DNA of 64,000 nt, taken from positions 4,660,001 through 4,724,000 of the forward strand of contig NZ_CP034015.1 of the NCBI RefSeq assembly GCF_003855395.1, written 5' to 3'. Under the pieces are notes generated by a model. It was not told the DNA's origin. It saw only the letters and a list, made by a program, of their open reading frames with translations, and ran no database searches. The stretch's first letter is position 1. Each line of letters starts with the position of its first letter. Origin of the DNA: Shewanella livingstonensis. Its GTDB lineage: Bacteria > Pseudomonadota > Gammaproteobacteria > Enterobacterales > Shewanellaceae. The translations under genes and the position numbers were made by a program. Below are positions 27,861 through 37,804 of the stretch, piece after piece.

Positions 27861-29852
27861 TTACAACAAGTAGCTGAAGTTCAGCATGACCTGATGGGCG
27901 TTATAGTTATGATTTAACTCACCTAAAGTGATAACGCTGGCCGGTTCATCAAGCGACATTTGTGCGTCATCGGTGTCGTAATAGCGCTCATAGCGATAGG
28001 TGAGCTTTAGTGCCATTTCGTTACTAAGGCTGTAGTTTGCGTATAAGCTGGTGCTGTGGTTGTACGAGTAATAGTCACCGTATGGCGAGGTGCCAGTACT
28101 GGTGATATAGGTGTCGCTGTTTGAGTTACTGAATAGGTAGTCTGCACCGAGTGTCAGCTTGTCTTGCATTAAGCCGCCGTAGCTAATACCGGTACCGATA
28201 TTGATAAATTCATCTTCAATGTCGGTAAACCAGTCTGCGGTGCTGTAGCTTTGGCTGCTGGCCTGGGCTGAATTAATCCATTGTTGGCTGGCAAAGCCAT
28301 ACAGGTTTACATGCTTAGAAATATTGAGATTAAGATTGAGGTTTACGCCGTAATCTTCTGACTCGGTTAAGCCGATGAGGGTGTCGTCATAATCATCTTT
28401 GGCATAGTGAGCGCTGATATCCACACTTAGCCAGTTGAGTGGCGTATGGTTTACCGACAACTCGACATTATTGCGGGTTCTGTTGGCCAGGTAATACTTA
28501 CGCATTAATGCGTTTTCTTCTGATGAGGTTAATTCATCAGTTTGGTAGTTAGAGCCATCACGGTTGCTGTGTTCTGCTTTGATATCAATAATCACGTTAT
28601 CGACAGCACGAATAGACAGTTTGCTCCATAACGTGTCGTCGTGGGTTTCTTCACGGGCACTGTAACTTCTGTTGATTTCTTCGCGGTCATAGCCAGCTTG
28701 TAGGCGGTAATCTTGGCTAATACGATATTTTGCGTTGAGCTTATAAGTAGAACGTTCAATATCGGTGGCGATATTTTCTTTGAATGTGTCGTTTAAATCA
28801 TTAAAGGTATATTGCAGAAATTCAAATACAGAGCTGTTGTTTTCGCGGTTGCTGTAGTCGTAGCTACCACCAACACGTAAACGGCTGCTTAGCATTGACG
28901 ACACTTTTAAGGTGGCATCAGTGGTTTCAATTTCGCCGTCCCAATTTTGGATTGGGTTACCGTTCATTGAGATTAAATCGTCATCTTGAATCATCCGGCC
29001 GACAATAAAGCGCCCAGACATGACGGTGCTGTCTAATTGATATTGACCAGATAATGCGATTTGGTGTGCTTCATTGTCTGGCGCAGCAGCATAGACATCG
29101 TCTTGGTAAGTGAGGCTTAAATCTTGAGCATTGTTTTGATATTGGCTGCCAAAGTAGCTGAGTTCGGTAATCCAGTTAGCACCATTTAATATCGCGCCTG
29201 CGGTAAATGAGTCTGTTGTTGAGTCAACCACTAGGCCGATATTCACCGGACTCGGTGTGATAATACTGCTACTGGTGTAGCCCGATTTATCTTCGGTTTC
29301 AAATTGCACATAACCTTGATAGTTATCTTGTTTAACGTCGGCTTCGATATCGAACTTTTCACGTTGCTGTGACAACTCAAAACCGTAGGGCTGGGCGCTG
29401 TTAACAAGCGTGCCCTGGTCATAGTAAAGATTGCTTTGAGCATCACCCGATTGGTACGTGGTGATTAACTGATAACCGGCATCGAGATTAAACAAACCGG
29501 CTTTGCCAGCACTCATTTCAGCAAAGCTGTTTTCATAGCCTAATTGGTGAGTTTGAAGGTGAGCCTGGTAGCCGTCATTATTTTGATATTTCACGTTAGC
29601 ATTAGGCGTCGCAACAAAGCCATCCTGGTCGGTACCCAAGGCATTCGCCGCGTGGACATCGTCACGGCTAATGTAGCCTGCTGCCACACTCACGTTACCG
29701 CGATAGCCTGAGTTAACTTCACAGCGTTGGCATTGATAGTTTTGCTGCTCAACCTTAGTGGTATTCGCCTGGCTGACCGCAAAGTTAGCTGACAGTACTG
29801 GCGCAGAAGCGAGCAATAATGAGGCGGTAATAATATTGAGTTTAAAATTCAT
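27861..29852 (-). CDS. dmsF: outer-membrane beta-barrel DmsF (MtrB/PioB family)
   Basis: The 663-residue product has a signal peptide, then a mature part of alternating beta strands with frequent Tyr, Asn and Ser and a C-terminal HQVMLNFSYLL ending in an aromatic-containing strand. MtrB-type barrels sheathe a decaheme cytochrome to carry electrons across the outer membrane. The N-terminal pair CQRC corresponds to the CxxC found in MtrB homologues. ATG 29852 follows GAGGAG seven bases upstream; a frame from 29867 would overlap the dmsE stop. With DmsE it forms the electron conduit feeding DmsAB. Confidence 0.92.
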   Translation of the reverse strand: MNFKLNIITASLLLASAPVLSANFAVSQANTTKVEQQNYQCQRCEVNSGYRGNVSVAAGYISRDDVHAANALGTDQDGFVATPNANVKYQNNDGYQAHLQTHQLGYENSFAEMSAGKAGLFNLDAGYQLITTYQSGDAQSNLYYDQGTLVNSAQPYGFELSQQREKFDIEADVKQDNYQGYVQFETEDKSGYTSSSIITPSPVNIGLVVDSTTDSFTAGAILNGANWITELSYFGSQYQNNAQDLSLTYQDDVYAAAPDNEAHQIALSGQYQLDSTVMSGRFIVGRMIQDDDLISMNGNPIQNWDGEIETTDATLKVSSMLSSRLRVGGSYDYSNRENNSSVFEFLQYTFNDLNDTFKENIATDIERSTYKLNAKYRISQDYRLQAGYDREEINRSYSAREETHDDTLWSKLSIRAVDNVIIDIKAEHSNRDGSNYQTDELTSSEENALMRKYYLANRTRNNVELSVNHTPLNWLSVDISAHYAKDDYDDTLIGLTESEDYGVNLNLNLNISKHVNLYGFASQQWINSAQASSQSYSTADWFTDIEDEFINIGTGISYGGLMQDKLTLGADYLFSNSNSDTYITSTGTSPYGDYYSYNHSTSLYANYSLSNEMALKLTYRYERYYDTDDAQMSLDEPASVITLGELNHNYNAHQVMLNFSYLL

Positions 29853-29866
29853 TGTGTGACTCCTCA

Positions 29867-30811
29867 TTAACGTTGCAATGTGCTGCCAGCAGGATGGTTT
29901 GAACCGTGAATTTGGCTATGGCAATTTAAACAACTTTTACCGCCACCAAAGGCATCGTTACCTGCTTGTTGCACCACTCGACTGGCGTGGCCATCATCGG
30001 CATGACATTGCTGACATAACTGCGGGGCGCGATGCGTCAGCATGCTTTCGTTAACGCTACCGTGTGGGTTATGGCACGTGATGCAGTTTTCGGTCACTGG
30101 CGCATGTTCCCACAGGACGGGGCCACGTTTTTCAGCATGGCAGCTGTAACACGTGTCATTAATAGAAGGTTTGTTTAACGCGCTTTCGGTCATTGAACCG
30201 TGTGGAGAGTGACAATCGATACAGGTCATTTGGTCCCATTTCATTGGGTGACTCGAGCGTTTGTTCATGTCGGCTTTTTCACGCGTATGACAAGTGGTGC
30301 AGGTGTCATTGACAGTGAGTTTTTCTAATACTGGATCGGTAGCAGCGTGAACAACATGACAGTCGGCACAAGCCACATCTTCAAGATTATGAGTGCTGTT
30401 ATGCCACGCCATTTGCTTAGCATCGTTATGGCAGCCCTGGCAGACCGTATTTTGAGTTTGAGTAGACAGTTTGCTGTTTTGGCCAAACTGGATCATCGGT
30501 TCTTTACCACCGCGGTTATGGTTACCGAGCGGTCCATGACAGGCTTCGCATTGTAGGCCGGCCATCGGTGATTTAGAATTGTTTAAATTGCCATGAGCGC
30601 CATTAAAGATGTCCATCACTTTGGCACTTTTCTTATGACACATTAAGCAGCTATCAGCACCTTTGGGTGAGTAGTTACCTTCAGCGAATTTTTGAGTGAG
30701 TGCTGATTCAAGTTGGTCAGCAGTTAAATCGTCCCAAGGTAAGGCATAGGCACTTTGCATTACGAGAAATGCACTACCAATCAATATGACCAATTTATAG
30801 AGAGATCTCAT
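29867..30811 (-). CDS. dmsE: periplasmic decaheme cytochrome c DmsE (MtrA family)
   Basis: The 314-residue protein has a signal peptide and exactly ten CxxCH heme-binding motifs (CLMCH, CEACH, CQGCH, CADCH, CTTCH, CIDCH, CYSCH, CITCH, CQQCH, CLNCH). This is the MtrA/DmsE arrangement. It takes electrons from the inner-membrane quinol dehydrogenase CymA, directly or through periplasmic cytochromes, and passes them through the DmsF barrel. It is the first gene of the dmsEFABGH operon and has AGGAG upstream. Confidence 0.96.
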   Translation of the reverse strand: MRSLYKLVILIGSAFLVMQSAYALPWDDLTADQLESALTQKFAEGNYSPKGADSCLMCHKKSAKVMDIFNGAHGNLNNSKSPMAGLQCEACHGPLGNHNRGGKEPMIQFGQNSKLSTQTQNTVCQGCHNDAKQMAWHNSTHNLEDVACADCHVVHAATDPVLEKLTVNDTCTTCHTREKADMNKRSSHPMKWDQMTCIDCHSPHGSMTESALNKPSINDTCYSCHAEKRGPVLWEHAPVTENCITCHNPHGSVNESMLTHRAPQLCQQCHADDGHASRVVQQAGNDAFGGGKSCLNCHSQIHGSNHPAGSTLQR

Positions 30812-31275
30812 TTTAAATATCTCCTCAAAGCTGATTTTTGAAATTTCATTTTGTTACCTATGACAACCATTATTTAAAGTAAGCTTCTATATTTATTATA
30901 TAAAAAATATTTCAAGCTCATTTTTGCTATCGAGGCCTAAGCCAAATAAGACTAACTAGTAAGGGGTTCATTCAGTATTCTGTTATCACCCGTAAGTTTC
31001 TAGAGCTTATTTAATCAAACCAAAGCAAGAAATACTTATATATAGGTATAAACAATCGTAAATACCTTGTGACTTACTTAACAATTATTAAACCAACTTC
31101 ATTGATGAGATATTGAACGTATTAGTCACAAAAATATAAAATATGTGACAAATACCACACGGTTTTAATCCTTGTAATACTGAAACTTGTTATTAACCAT
31201 TTGAGTTTATATTCTTTAAAACTTGATTGACCACTTGAGTCAGATTTCAGAAATTAAACAGTAAGGAATTTCACT
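30812..31275. promoter_or_regulatory. divergent control region of dms operon and CRP/FNR-like gene
   Basis: This 464-base AT-rich region separates dmsE from the divergent regulator gene. TGTGACTTACTTAACA at 31069-31084 matches the CRP consensus TGTGA-N6-TCACA with one mismatch. GTCACA at 31126-31131 and TGTGAC at 31145-31150 form an inverted repeat with 13 bases between. CRP control of anaerobic respiration genes is known for Shewanella. No further gene is seen. Confidence 0.5.
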
Positions 31276-32070
31276 ATGGCGCTAGTTATGTCGTTAGACT
31301 CTGAAATGAAAGGTAAGTCGACTATATTTTTCCCTGACATAGTAAAACCAGACATAATGAATTTTATTAATGAAAATGGTGAATCAAAAAAAATAAGTAA
31401 AGGCGAGTTAGTACCTAAAAGCATTTTACTCAACAACTTCATATACTTGAAATCTGGGCTATTATTTTATATAAAAAGAACCAACAACTACACTAAGCCT
31501 AAATTTGTTAATGTCATCACCCCAAATAGATTGACTGATTATCATTTGTTATTAGAAAACAATTGTACTTGCTGCAAAAGTATTAAAGTAGCTCGAGATA
31601 GTGAGATAATAATTGTCGATAAATCCTTGATAAAAAACTTAATAAAGAATGACATTGAACTTTTTACACGCTTTATGTTTGATGCTAACTATTTTACCGA
31701 AAGACAAACAGCACTCGCTATTTTCCTATTAACATCGTCACCGGAAGATAAACTGATTAAGTTTCTATTTGATATTCTCGTCGCTTTAAAGACACCATTT
31801 ACATCTATGTGGCTCACTATCGATATAAAATTAACTCGTGAAGAAATCGCTGATATATTACATATTAGCGTCATAAAATTAGATTTAATGCTAGGAAGTT
31901 TGAAAAAAAATGGCATGCTCACCAAAGAAAAAGGCATCTTTAGTGTTAATGCAGCATTATTTACTGAGCTTTCGCCCTGCCCTTTAGGCAGAGAAGATGC
32001 TCAAGGTTGTAAATCGAATAACATGCTAAAGTTTAAAACAAAAAACATGATTGAGATTAATAACCTATAA
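31276..32070 (+). CDS. CRP/FNR-like transcription regulator
   Basis: The 264-residue protein looks like a divergent CRP/FNR-family regulator. Its N-terminal part (residues 35-125) has beta-roll-like features (KISKGELVPKS, YLKSGLLFYIKR). A long helix follows, and a C-terminal winged helix contains LTREEIADILHISVIKLDLMLGSLKKNGML. Cysteines cluster at C97, C99 and C100, with two more in C235PLGREDAQGC245. This is not the FNR cysteine pattern but could bind a metal or sense redox state. It is very Lys-, Ile- and Asn-rich. AAGGA precedes the ATG. Divergent placement suggests that it regulates the dms operon; this is inference. Confidence 0.65.
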   Translation: MALVMSLDSEMKGKSTIFFPDIVKPDIMNFINENGESKKISKGELVPKSILLNNFIYLKSGLLFYIKRTNNYTKPKFVNVITPNRLTDYHLLLENNCTCCKSIKVARDSEIIIVDKSLIKNLIKNDIELFTRFMFDANYFTERQTALAIFLLTSSPEDKLIKFLFDILVALKTPFTSMWLTIDIKLTREEIADILHISVIKLDLMLGSLKKNGMLTKEKGIFSVNAALFTELSPCPLGREDAQGCKSNNMLKFKTKNMIEINNL

Positions 32071-32206
32071 CGGCAAGTCTACAACAGCAATCGCAGTAAT
32101 TAGAGTCACTAAAATGGTTAATGTGGCGCTACACAAAACCTCTGCCAGTAATATCGACAGGATTAGCAATCTGTTGCCACTGTTTATAAATTCATCACAT
32201 TTAACA

Positions 32207-33586
32207 CTAATGTCCTTTTAGACGGCGACTCAAAGCACTTTGGCTGATACCCAATATTTGCGCTGCTGCGGTTTGATTATTGGCGGTACGGCTCATCGCT
32301 TCATCCATTAACGCTTGATTCATCTCTGCTATGGTGGGCAGTACTTTAGGAAAAACAATTCGGTCTTGCGGCGCAGCGGTTAATGACTTGTGCTCATTTA
32401 TCGCCTCCATAAAAGGGCTGCTGTTAAGTGCGATACCATCGCTTCTGCTTACCGCGTCAAATACCATTCCTTTCAGTTCATGCAGATTACCGGGGAAATC
32501 ATAACTAGCTAGCCTTGCAGCTAAATCTGTTGGCTGTATTGGAGCGGGTAAATTCATTTCAGCCGCCGCTAAAGCGATAAAATGATTGATCAGCATAGCA
32601 ATATCTAACTGCCTTTCAGCTAACAGCGGTAGTTTTATTTTATGAGCCCGTAAACGATAAAGGAGATCACTTCTAAACTTACCTGCTTGATGAAGCTTGA
32701 GTAAATCGTCTTGAGTCGATACCACGAACTTACATTTTACCGGGTAGGCTGTGTCGCTCCCTAAAGGATAATATTGTTTAGTTTCCAACAGATCTAATAG
32801 CTTCACTTGGCCATCGAGTGGCAGCGCACCAATTTCGTTAAGATAAAGCACCCCACTACCTACTTGATGCAATAAGCCTGCTACCGCTTCTAGCTCACCA
32901 TTATTGTGATGATACAACTGGCCACACATTTTTTGCTCGAAAGATTCACTGCTAATACCCGCAAGATTAATGGTAATAAAAGGCTTATTTGGGCTATAAA
33001 GTGCATGGCAAGATTTAGCAAATTCGCTTTTACCTGTGCCGCTAGCACCAACAATTAACAAAGGCTCTGGACTGCATGATACGGCTTCAAGATAACGAAA
33101 TTGGTCTAATAGCTGTGGCTCGCAGGTTAAAATATTATTGAATGCTTGCGGGTTATCTAAGCTACGGCTTAAAAATTTCTCTTTAATATACAGGTAGTTT
33201 CTTTCCAGCCCGACAACTTCCAGCGCACGGCGTACCGTACGAGCAAGATTATCGACATTATCTGTTTTAATAAAATAGTCATAAGCGCCATTTTTAATAC
33301 ACCGCACTGCGGTATCCACCTCATTCACCCCAGTAACAATAATCACTCGAGTATTAGGAAAGTCACTGCGGATAATAGCTAAAATGTCTTCACCTGAGTG
33401 AAATGGCATCGTGAGGTCAACAAGCACTAGCGCATAATCACCCACTTGTAAGCGGCTACTCACCTGGCGACTATCAACGCAAGTATCAATTTCAGCCTCA
33501 GGAACCAGACGGTTGAGGGTTATCGCTAGCGTACGCAACCACGCGGCCTCGTCGTCGACTAAAAGGATATTTCTGGCTAATTTCAT
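32207..33586 (-). CDS. NtrC-type response regulator with degenerate AAA+ domain
   Basis: The 459-residue protein has a receiver domain (residues 1-125) with D11, D12 and the phosphoacceptor D57 in VLVDLTMP. A central AAA+ domain follows (about 150-380) with Walker A GASGTGKS (180-187), and a C-terminal Fis-type helix-turn-helix (NQTAAAQILGISQSALSRRL). The GAFTGA loop that contacts sigma-54 is missing: the equivalent stretch reads CGQLYHHNNGELEAV. Walker B is LYLNEIG, with Asn250 replacing the usual Asp. It therefore probably does not activate sigma-54 in the classic way. Its ATG overlaps the kinase stop by four bases, so the two form a pair. Confidence 0.88.
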   Translation of the reverse strand: MKLARNILLVDDEAAWLRTLAITLNRLVPEAEIDTCVDSRQVSSRLQVGDYALVLVDLTMPFHSGEDILAIIRSDFPNTRVIIVTGVNEVDTAVRCIKNGAYDYFIKTDNVDNLARTVRRALEVVGLERNYLYIKEKFLSRSLDNPQAFNNILTCEPQLLDQFRYLEAVSCSPEPLLIVGASGTGKSEFAKSCHALYSPNKPFITINLAGISSESFEQKMCGQLYHHNNGELEAVAGLLHQVGSGVLYLNEIGALPLDGQVKLLDLLETKQYYPLGSDTAYPVKCKFVVSTQDDLLKLHQAGKFRSDLLYRLRAHKIKLPLLAERQLDIAMLINHFIALAAAEMNLPAPIQPTDLAARLASYDFPGNLHELKGMVFDAVSRSDGIALNSSPFMEAINEHKSLTAAPQDRIVFPKVLPTIAEMNQALMDEAMSRTANNQTAAAQILGISQSALSRRLKGH

Positions 33587-35550
33587 TTGTTTTGTTCCAA
33601 TGTAAAAGTCAGACTGATTTGGGTGCCTTCACCAACACTCGACAGCATCTGCATTTCGCCTTGATGCTCTTTAATTATTTTACTGCATACCGACAAACCT
33701 AAACCGCTACCACCTTCATTGCGACGGGTGGTAAAAAAGGGCTCGGTAATACGTTTTAACGTAGCGCTATTCATGCCGCAACCATTATCGGTAATGCTCA
33801 AAATGGCTCTATCACCTTTTATACGAGTCTGTATTACTATCTCACCCTGCTGTGCAGTAAAGGCGTTACAAGCATTTTGGATAAGATTGATTAATACCTG
33901 ATGTAACTGTTGCGCATCGCCTCTAATAATAGGGCTGGGTTCACATAACATCATGCTGATCTGATGAATTTTTGTTTGATTCGCCGTGAGGCGCTGGGCA
34001 ACTTGAACCACATCATTAAGACACACTCGGGCATATTGATCGGCAATGTGTGGCATGGCATAACGTTTCAGGTCATTGACAATTCGGCTGATACGTTTAG
34101 CGCCTTCTTCAATAGAGCTACAACTATACTGCAACTCCTCTAAGGCAACTTCTGGGGTTAACCCAGCAATAAGCCAAAAAGGATTTTGTTGCTGATAATG
34201 TTTAGCTGCTGGGGTTAAGTCTTTCATCGCGGCGGTAAAAAGTGATACGGCATGCACAATAAGGCCGGTTGGATTATTGATTTCGTGAGCAATACCTGCA
34301 GATAACTCTCCTAATGAGGCTAACCGACTAGCTTCTTCATTAGCTTGCCACAATCGATGCCGCTCGGTGGTTTCCTCAAGTAAAATAACCACCTGATTTT
34401 TGGCAATGGGATGAATTTGTAATTGCCAAAATTGCTGCTGATACCGCATATCGGCAGTAAACGACTTTTGGGTCGATAACACCTCTAATACTGCGGCTTT
34501 AAGCTTAAAAACATTGTTGTCGATATAGTAAAATGCAGCAGAATCTAATAGATGGATGTTGTTATCGTTACTCCATAAATGCTGGAGTTCCTGGTTGACT
34601 ATCGTGACACCATTGGGGATACCATCGAGAACAGATTGGAACTGTTGTGATAATTCAGATATCTCAGCTTCAATCCGTTTGCGTTGAATCAATTCGGCAT
34701 CGAGAGCTTTAGTATGACGGCGCAAACTGGCGCTAATAAATCCGGTGTAAACTAAACCAATGGCTGAAATAATCGCCACTAAAATGGCAAGGGCAAACAG
34801 GCGCTTTTCGCTAGAGGTTAAATCGACTTTCTCACGCCCAGTACCGAACCATTTATTAACCAGTTGGTCATATTCACCCGATAATTTTAGCTGCCTAAGC
34901 GCCTCGTTAATTTGATACATCAATTCGGTTTTCGTCCCATTAGCGACAAAATTAAACGCACCGTAAATTAACGCATCACTTGAACTGCGTACCGAGGGAT
35001 ACAGCGGCAGTAAGCGTCGCGCCACAAAACTCTCGGCAATCACCACGTCAACTTGGTTTTTAGTCAGTAATTTAAAGCCTGTTTCGTATAAATCAACATC
35101 TATGCGGTCAAAATTTTGTAAGTGATCCGACAAATATACATCAACGAAAGCCCCTTTTTTGATAGCTACCCGTTTACCCACAAGATCAGCCCAATTGTTA
35201 ATTAATGCCTTACCCTGCAAGGTATAAGCTTTAGCATGGGTAGAATAAATAGGATCAGATTGCGCTAACTTGCGATCCATATTAACCGGGCTTACCACGG
35301 TAATCACATCGATATCGCTATTAGGGTTATCCATATCGTTTACCAATTGTTGAAAACTCTTACGGCGAACAATAATGCGCTTATTGGTAAGCTGACCAAT
35401 TCTATTCATTAACTCAATATTAAAGCCTTGATCAACCCCGTTATTACGCCACTCTAATGGCGCAGTTTTGGAGTGTACGCCAAAGACAATGCTGTCTTGC
35501 GCCAGCACAGGCAAGGTGATAATGGTGAGTAATAGCAATAGCATTTTCAT
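33583..35550 (-). CDS. sensor histidine kinase with periplasmic solute-binding domain
   Basis: The 655-residue kinase has a signal peptide and a family 3 solute-binding domain in the periplasm (about residues 20-240). A single membrane helix (250-275) follows, then a linker/PAS-like region (295-395), the dimerisation/phosphoacceptor helix with H422 in AGIAHEINNP, and a HATPase domain (DNGCGM, GGSGLGLSVCSKII). Kinases with the HEINNP box include DctB-type C4-dicarboxylate sensors, but those use a different sensor domain. The gene is divergent from fccA and coupled to the response regulator. Sensing a small organic acid relevant to fumarate respiration is plausible but unproven. Confidence 0.9.
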   Translation of the reverse strand: MKMLLLLLTIITLPVLAQDSIVFGVHSKTAPLEWRNNGVDQGFNIELMNRIGQLTNKRIIVRRKSFQQLVNDMDNPNSDIDVITVVSPVNMDRKLAQSDPIYSTHAKAYTLQGKALINNWADLVGKRVAIKKGAFVDVYLSDHLQNFDRIDVDLYETGFKLLTKNQVDVVIAESFVARRLLPLYPSVRSSSDALIYGAFNFVANGTKTELMYQINEALRQLKLSGEYDQLVNKWFGTGREKVDLTSSEKRLFALAILVAIISAIGLVYTGFISASLRRHTKALDAELIQRKRIEAEISELSQQFQSVLDGIPNGVTIVNQELQHLWSNDNNIHLLDSAAFYYIDNNVFKLKAAVLEVLSTQKSFTADMRYQQQFWQLQIHPIAKNQVVILLEETTERHRLWQANEEASRLASLGELSAGIAHEINNPTGLIVHAVSLFTAAMKDLTPAAKHYQQQNPFWLIAGLTPEVALEELQYSCSSIEEGAKRISRIVNDLKRYAMPHIADQYARVCLNDVVQVAQRLTANQTKIHQISMMLCEPSPIIRGDAQQLHQVLINLIQNACNAFTAQQGEIVIQTRIKGDRAILSITDNGCGMNSATLKRITEPFFTTRRNEGGSGLGLSVCSKIIKEHQGEMQMLSSVGEGTQISLTFTLEQNK

Positions 35551-35665
35551 ATTGCGATATTACTTATTTAAACCATGACAAACTGTGCAGCATTGCCCGA
35601 ATTAGCAAATCATTATGTACGTTTTACTTAAAATGTTAACTCGATGTGATCTATCTCCACATACG

Positions 35666-35713
35666 CTATGCAAAATTGCATATACCTCTTTATAACTATG
35701 CATGTTTGCATAG
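35666..35713. promoter_or_regulatory. paired palindromic operators between the two-component system and fccA
   Basis: CTATGCA-N4-TGCATAT at 35666-35683 and CTATGCA-N4-TGCATAG at 35696-35713 are two copies of one 18-bp palindrome. Their centres are 30 bp apart, about three helical turns. They lie 116-163 bases upstream of the kinase gene and 237-284 bases upstream of fccA. They are good candidates for binding sites of the neighbouring response regulator. Confidence 0.6.
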
Positions 35714-35949
35714 CCCATTTTTAGGCTTGTGATTGAGTTGTCATTTATTCCCTTGCTTGTGGTTATCTTATTGCTGGTTTTAACCTCATGGGTAAAGCTT
35801 AGATGAGTGAAGTCATCACTGAACAACTCAACACTAATCTGAACCGTACTGTTAAAGTGAAGTTAATCTCACTTCAGCCTAACTAAAACAATAAGAGGCT
35901 TCTATAGTTAATGAATAAACCGTCATTAAGGATAGAAGGGGGAGCAAAA

Positions 35950-37740
35950 ATGAAAAAGATGAAACTTGCAGTCTGTCTTGCCACGCTAATGGGCACAGCA
36001 GGCTTAATGGGCAACGCTGTTGCGGCTGATAACCTAGCCGAATTCCATGAACAAAACCAAGAATGTGATAGCTGCCATACGCCAGATGGCGAACTGTCAA
36101 ACGACAGCTTAACCTATGAAAATGCCCAATGTGTATCTTGCCATGGCACCCTAGCTGAAGTCGCTGAAACCACAAAACATGAACACTATAATGCTCATGC
36201 TTCCCATTTTCCGGGCGAAGTTGCTTGTACCTCATGCCACAGCGCACACGAGAAATCTATGGTGTACTGTGACTCTTGCCACAGCTTCGATTTCAACATG
36301 CCTTACGCTAAAAAGTGGGAACGTAACGAACCTACTATTGCTGAATTGGCTAAAGATAAATCAGAACGTCAAGCGGCTCTTGCTAGCGCCCCACACGACA
36401 CTGTTGACGTTGTGGTTGTTGGTTCTGGCGGCGCGGGTTTCTCAGCGGCAATATCTGCAACTGACAATGGCGCTAAAGTCATTTTGATTGAAAAAGAGCC
36501 TGTTATTGGCGGTAATGCTAAGCTGGCAGCAGGTGGCATGAACGCGGCTTGGACTGATCAACAAAAAGCCAAAAAAATTACTGATAGCCCTGAGTTAATG
36601 TTTAAAGACACCATGGAAGGCGGCCGTAATATAAACGACCCGGCATTAGTTGAAATCTTAAGCTCGCACTCTAAAGACTCTGTTGATTGGATGACCAAGA
36701 TGGGCGCTGATTTAACTGATGTTGGCATGATGGGTGGCGCATCAGTTAATCGTGCGCACCGTCCAACCGGGGGGGCTGGTGTGGGTGCCCATGTTGTTCA
36801 AGTACTTTATGATAATGCAGTGAAACGCAATATCGATTTGCGCATGAACACTCGCGGCATTGAAGTGCTAAAAGATGATAAAGGCACCGTTAAAGGTATT
36901 CTAGTTAAGGGTATGTACAAAGGTTACTACTGGGTGAAAGCCGATGCCGTAATCTTAGCAACGGGTGGTTTTGCTAAAAATAACGAGCGTGTTGCTAAGC
37001 TTGATCCTTCACTAAAAGGCTTTATCTCTACTAACCAACCTGGTGCAGTAGGTGATGGACTGGATGTAGCTGAAAATGCCGGCGGTGCATTGAAAGACAT
37101 GAAATATATCCAGGCTCACCCAACACTATCTGTTAAAGGTGGCGTAATGGTCACTGAAGCAGTACGTGGTAATGGTGCGATTTTGGTTAACCGTGAAGGT
37201 AAGCGTTTCGTAAACGAAATTACTACTCGTGATAAAGCGTCTGCGGCAATCTTAGCCCAAACCGGTAAATCAGCTTATTTGATTTTTGATGATTCTGTAC
37301 GTAAATCATTATCTAAAATCGATAAGTATATTGGTTTAGGTGTTGCACCGTCTGCAGATACTTTAGTTAAGTTAGGTAAGATGGAAGGTATTGACGGTAA
37401 AGCACTGACTGAAACAGTCGCGCGTTACAACAGCTTAGTGAGTAGCGGTAAAGACACTGATTTTGAGCGTCCAAACCTACCGCGTGCACTAAACGAAGGT
37501 AACTACTATGCAATTGAAGTGACTCCTGGTGTTCACCACACTATGGGTGGCGTGATGATCGACACTAAAGCTGAAGTTGTTAATGCTCAGAAGCAAGTTA
37601 TCCCTGGCTTATATGGCGCAGGTGAGGTTACTGGCGGTGTTCATGGTGCTAACCGCTTAGGTGGTAATGCTATTTCAGACATCATCACCTTCGGTCGTTT
37701 AGCGGGTGAAGAAGCGGCAAAATATTCTAAAAAGAACTAA
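35950..37740 (+). CDS. fccA: periplasmic fumarate reductase, tetraheme flavocytochrome c3
   Basis: The 596-residue precursor has a 25-residue signal peptide and matures at ADNLAEF. The N-terminal domain carries four CxxCH motifs (CDSCH, CVSCH, CTSCH, CDSCH). The flavin domain begins with [17 protein letters not shown] and holds non-covalent FAD. It is the soluble unidirectional fumarate reductase of anaerobically grown Shewanella, receiving electrons from CymA and also acting as a periplasmic electron shuttle. From memory the sequence is almost identical to S. frigidimarina Fcc3. ATG 35950 is preceded by GGGGGAG; an upstream in-frame start at 35911 would spoil the signal peptide. A terminator follows. 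Confidence 0.97.
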   Translation: MKKMKLAVCLATLMGTAGLMGNAVAADNLAEFHEQNQECDSCHTPDGELSNDSLTYENAQCVSCHGTLAEVAETTKHEHYNAHASHFPGEVACTSCHSAHEKSMVYCDSCHSFDFNMPYAKKWERNEPTIAELAKDKSERQAALASAPHDTVDVVVVGSGGAGFSAAISATDNGAKVILIEKEPVIGGNAKLAAGGMNAAWTDQQKAKKITDSPELMFKDTMEGGRNINDPALVEILSSHSKDSVDWMTKMGADLTDVGMMGGASVNRAHRPTGGAGVGAHVVQVLYDNAVKRNIDLRMNTRGIEVLKDDKGTVKGILVKGMYKGYYWVKADAVILATGGFAKNNERVAKLDPSLKGFISTNQPGAVGDGLDVAENAGGALKDMKYIQAHPTLSVKGGVMVTEAVRGNGAILVNREGKRFVNEITTRDKASAAILAQTGKSAYLIFDDSVRKSLSKIDKYIGLGVAPSADTLVKLGKMEGIDGKALTETVARYNSLVSSGKDTDFERPNLPRALNEGNYYAIEVTPGVHHTMGGVMIDTKAEVVNAQKQVIPGLYGAGEVTGGVHGANRLGGNAISDIITFGRLAGEEAAKYSKKN

Positions 37741-37774
37741 TCGATTTAGCATTCACTAACTCGCTAGTATCAGT

Positions 37775-37804
37775 AAGCCACAGCTCATTGCTGTGGCTTT
37801 TTTT
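37775..37804 (+). terminator. rho-independent terminator of fccA
   Basis: A 10-bp perfect stem (AAGCCACAGC with GCTGTGGCTT) around a 5-base loop ends in seven T residues. Confidence 0.92.

Noticed and set aside
35583..35600. Possible third copy of the CTATGCA palindrome
   Set aside because: Only the left half and three bases of the right half match, and it is not in phase with the other two.
35653..35672. CRP-like TGTGAT...CCACA near 35644-35660 upstream of fccA
   Set aside because: The spacing is seven bases instead of six and the second half is imperfect.
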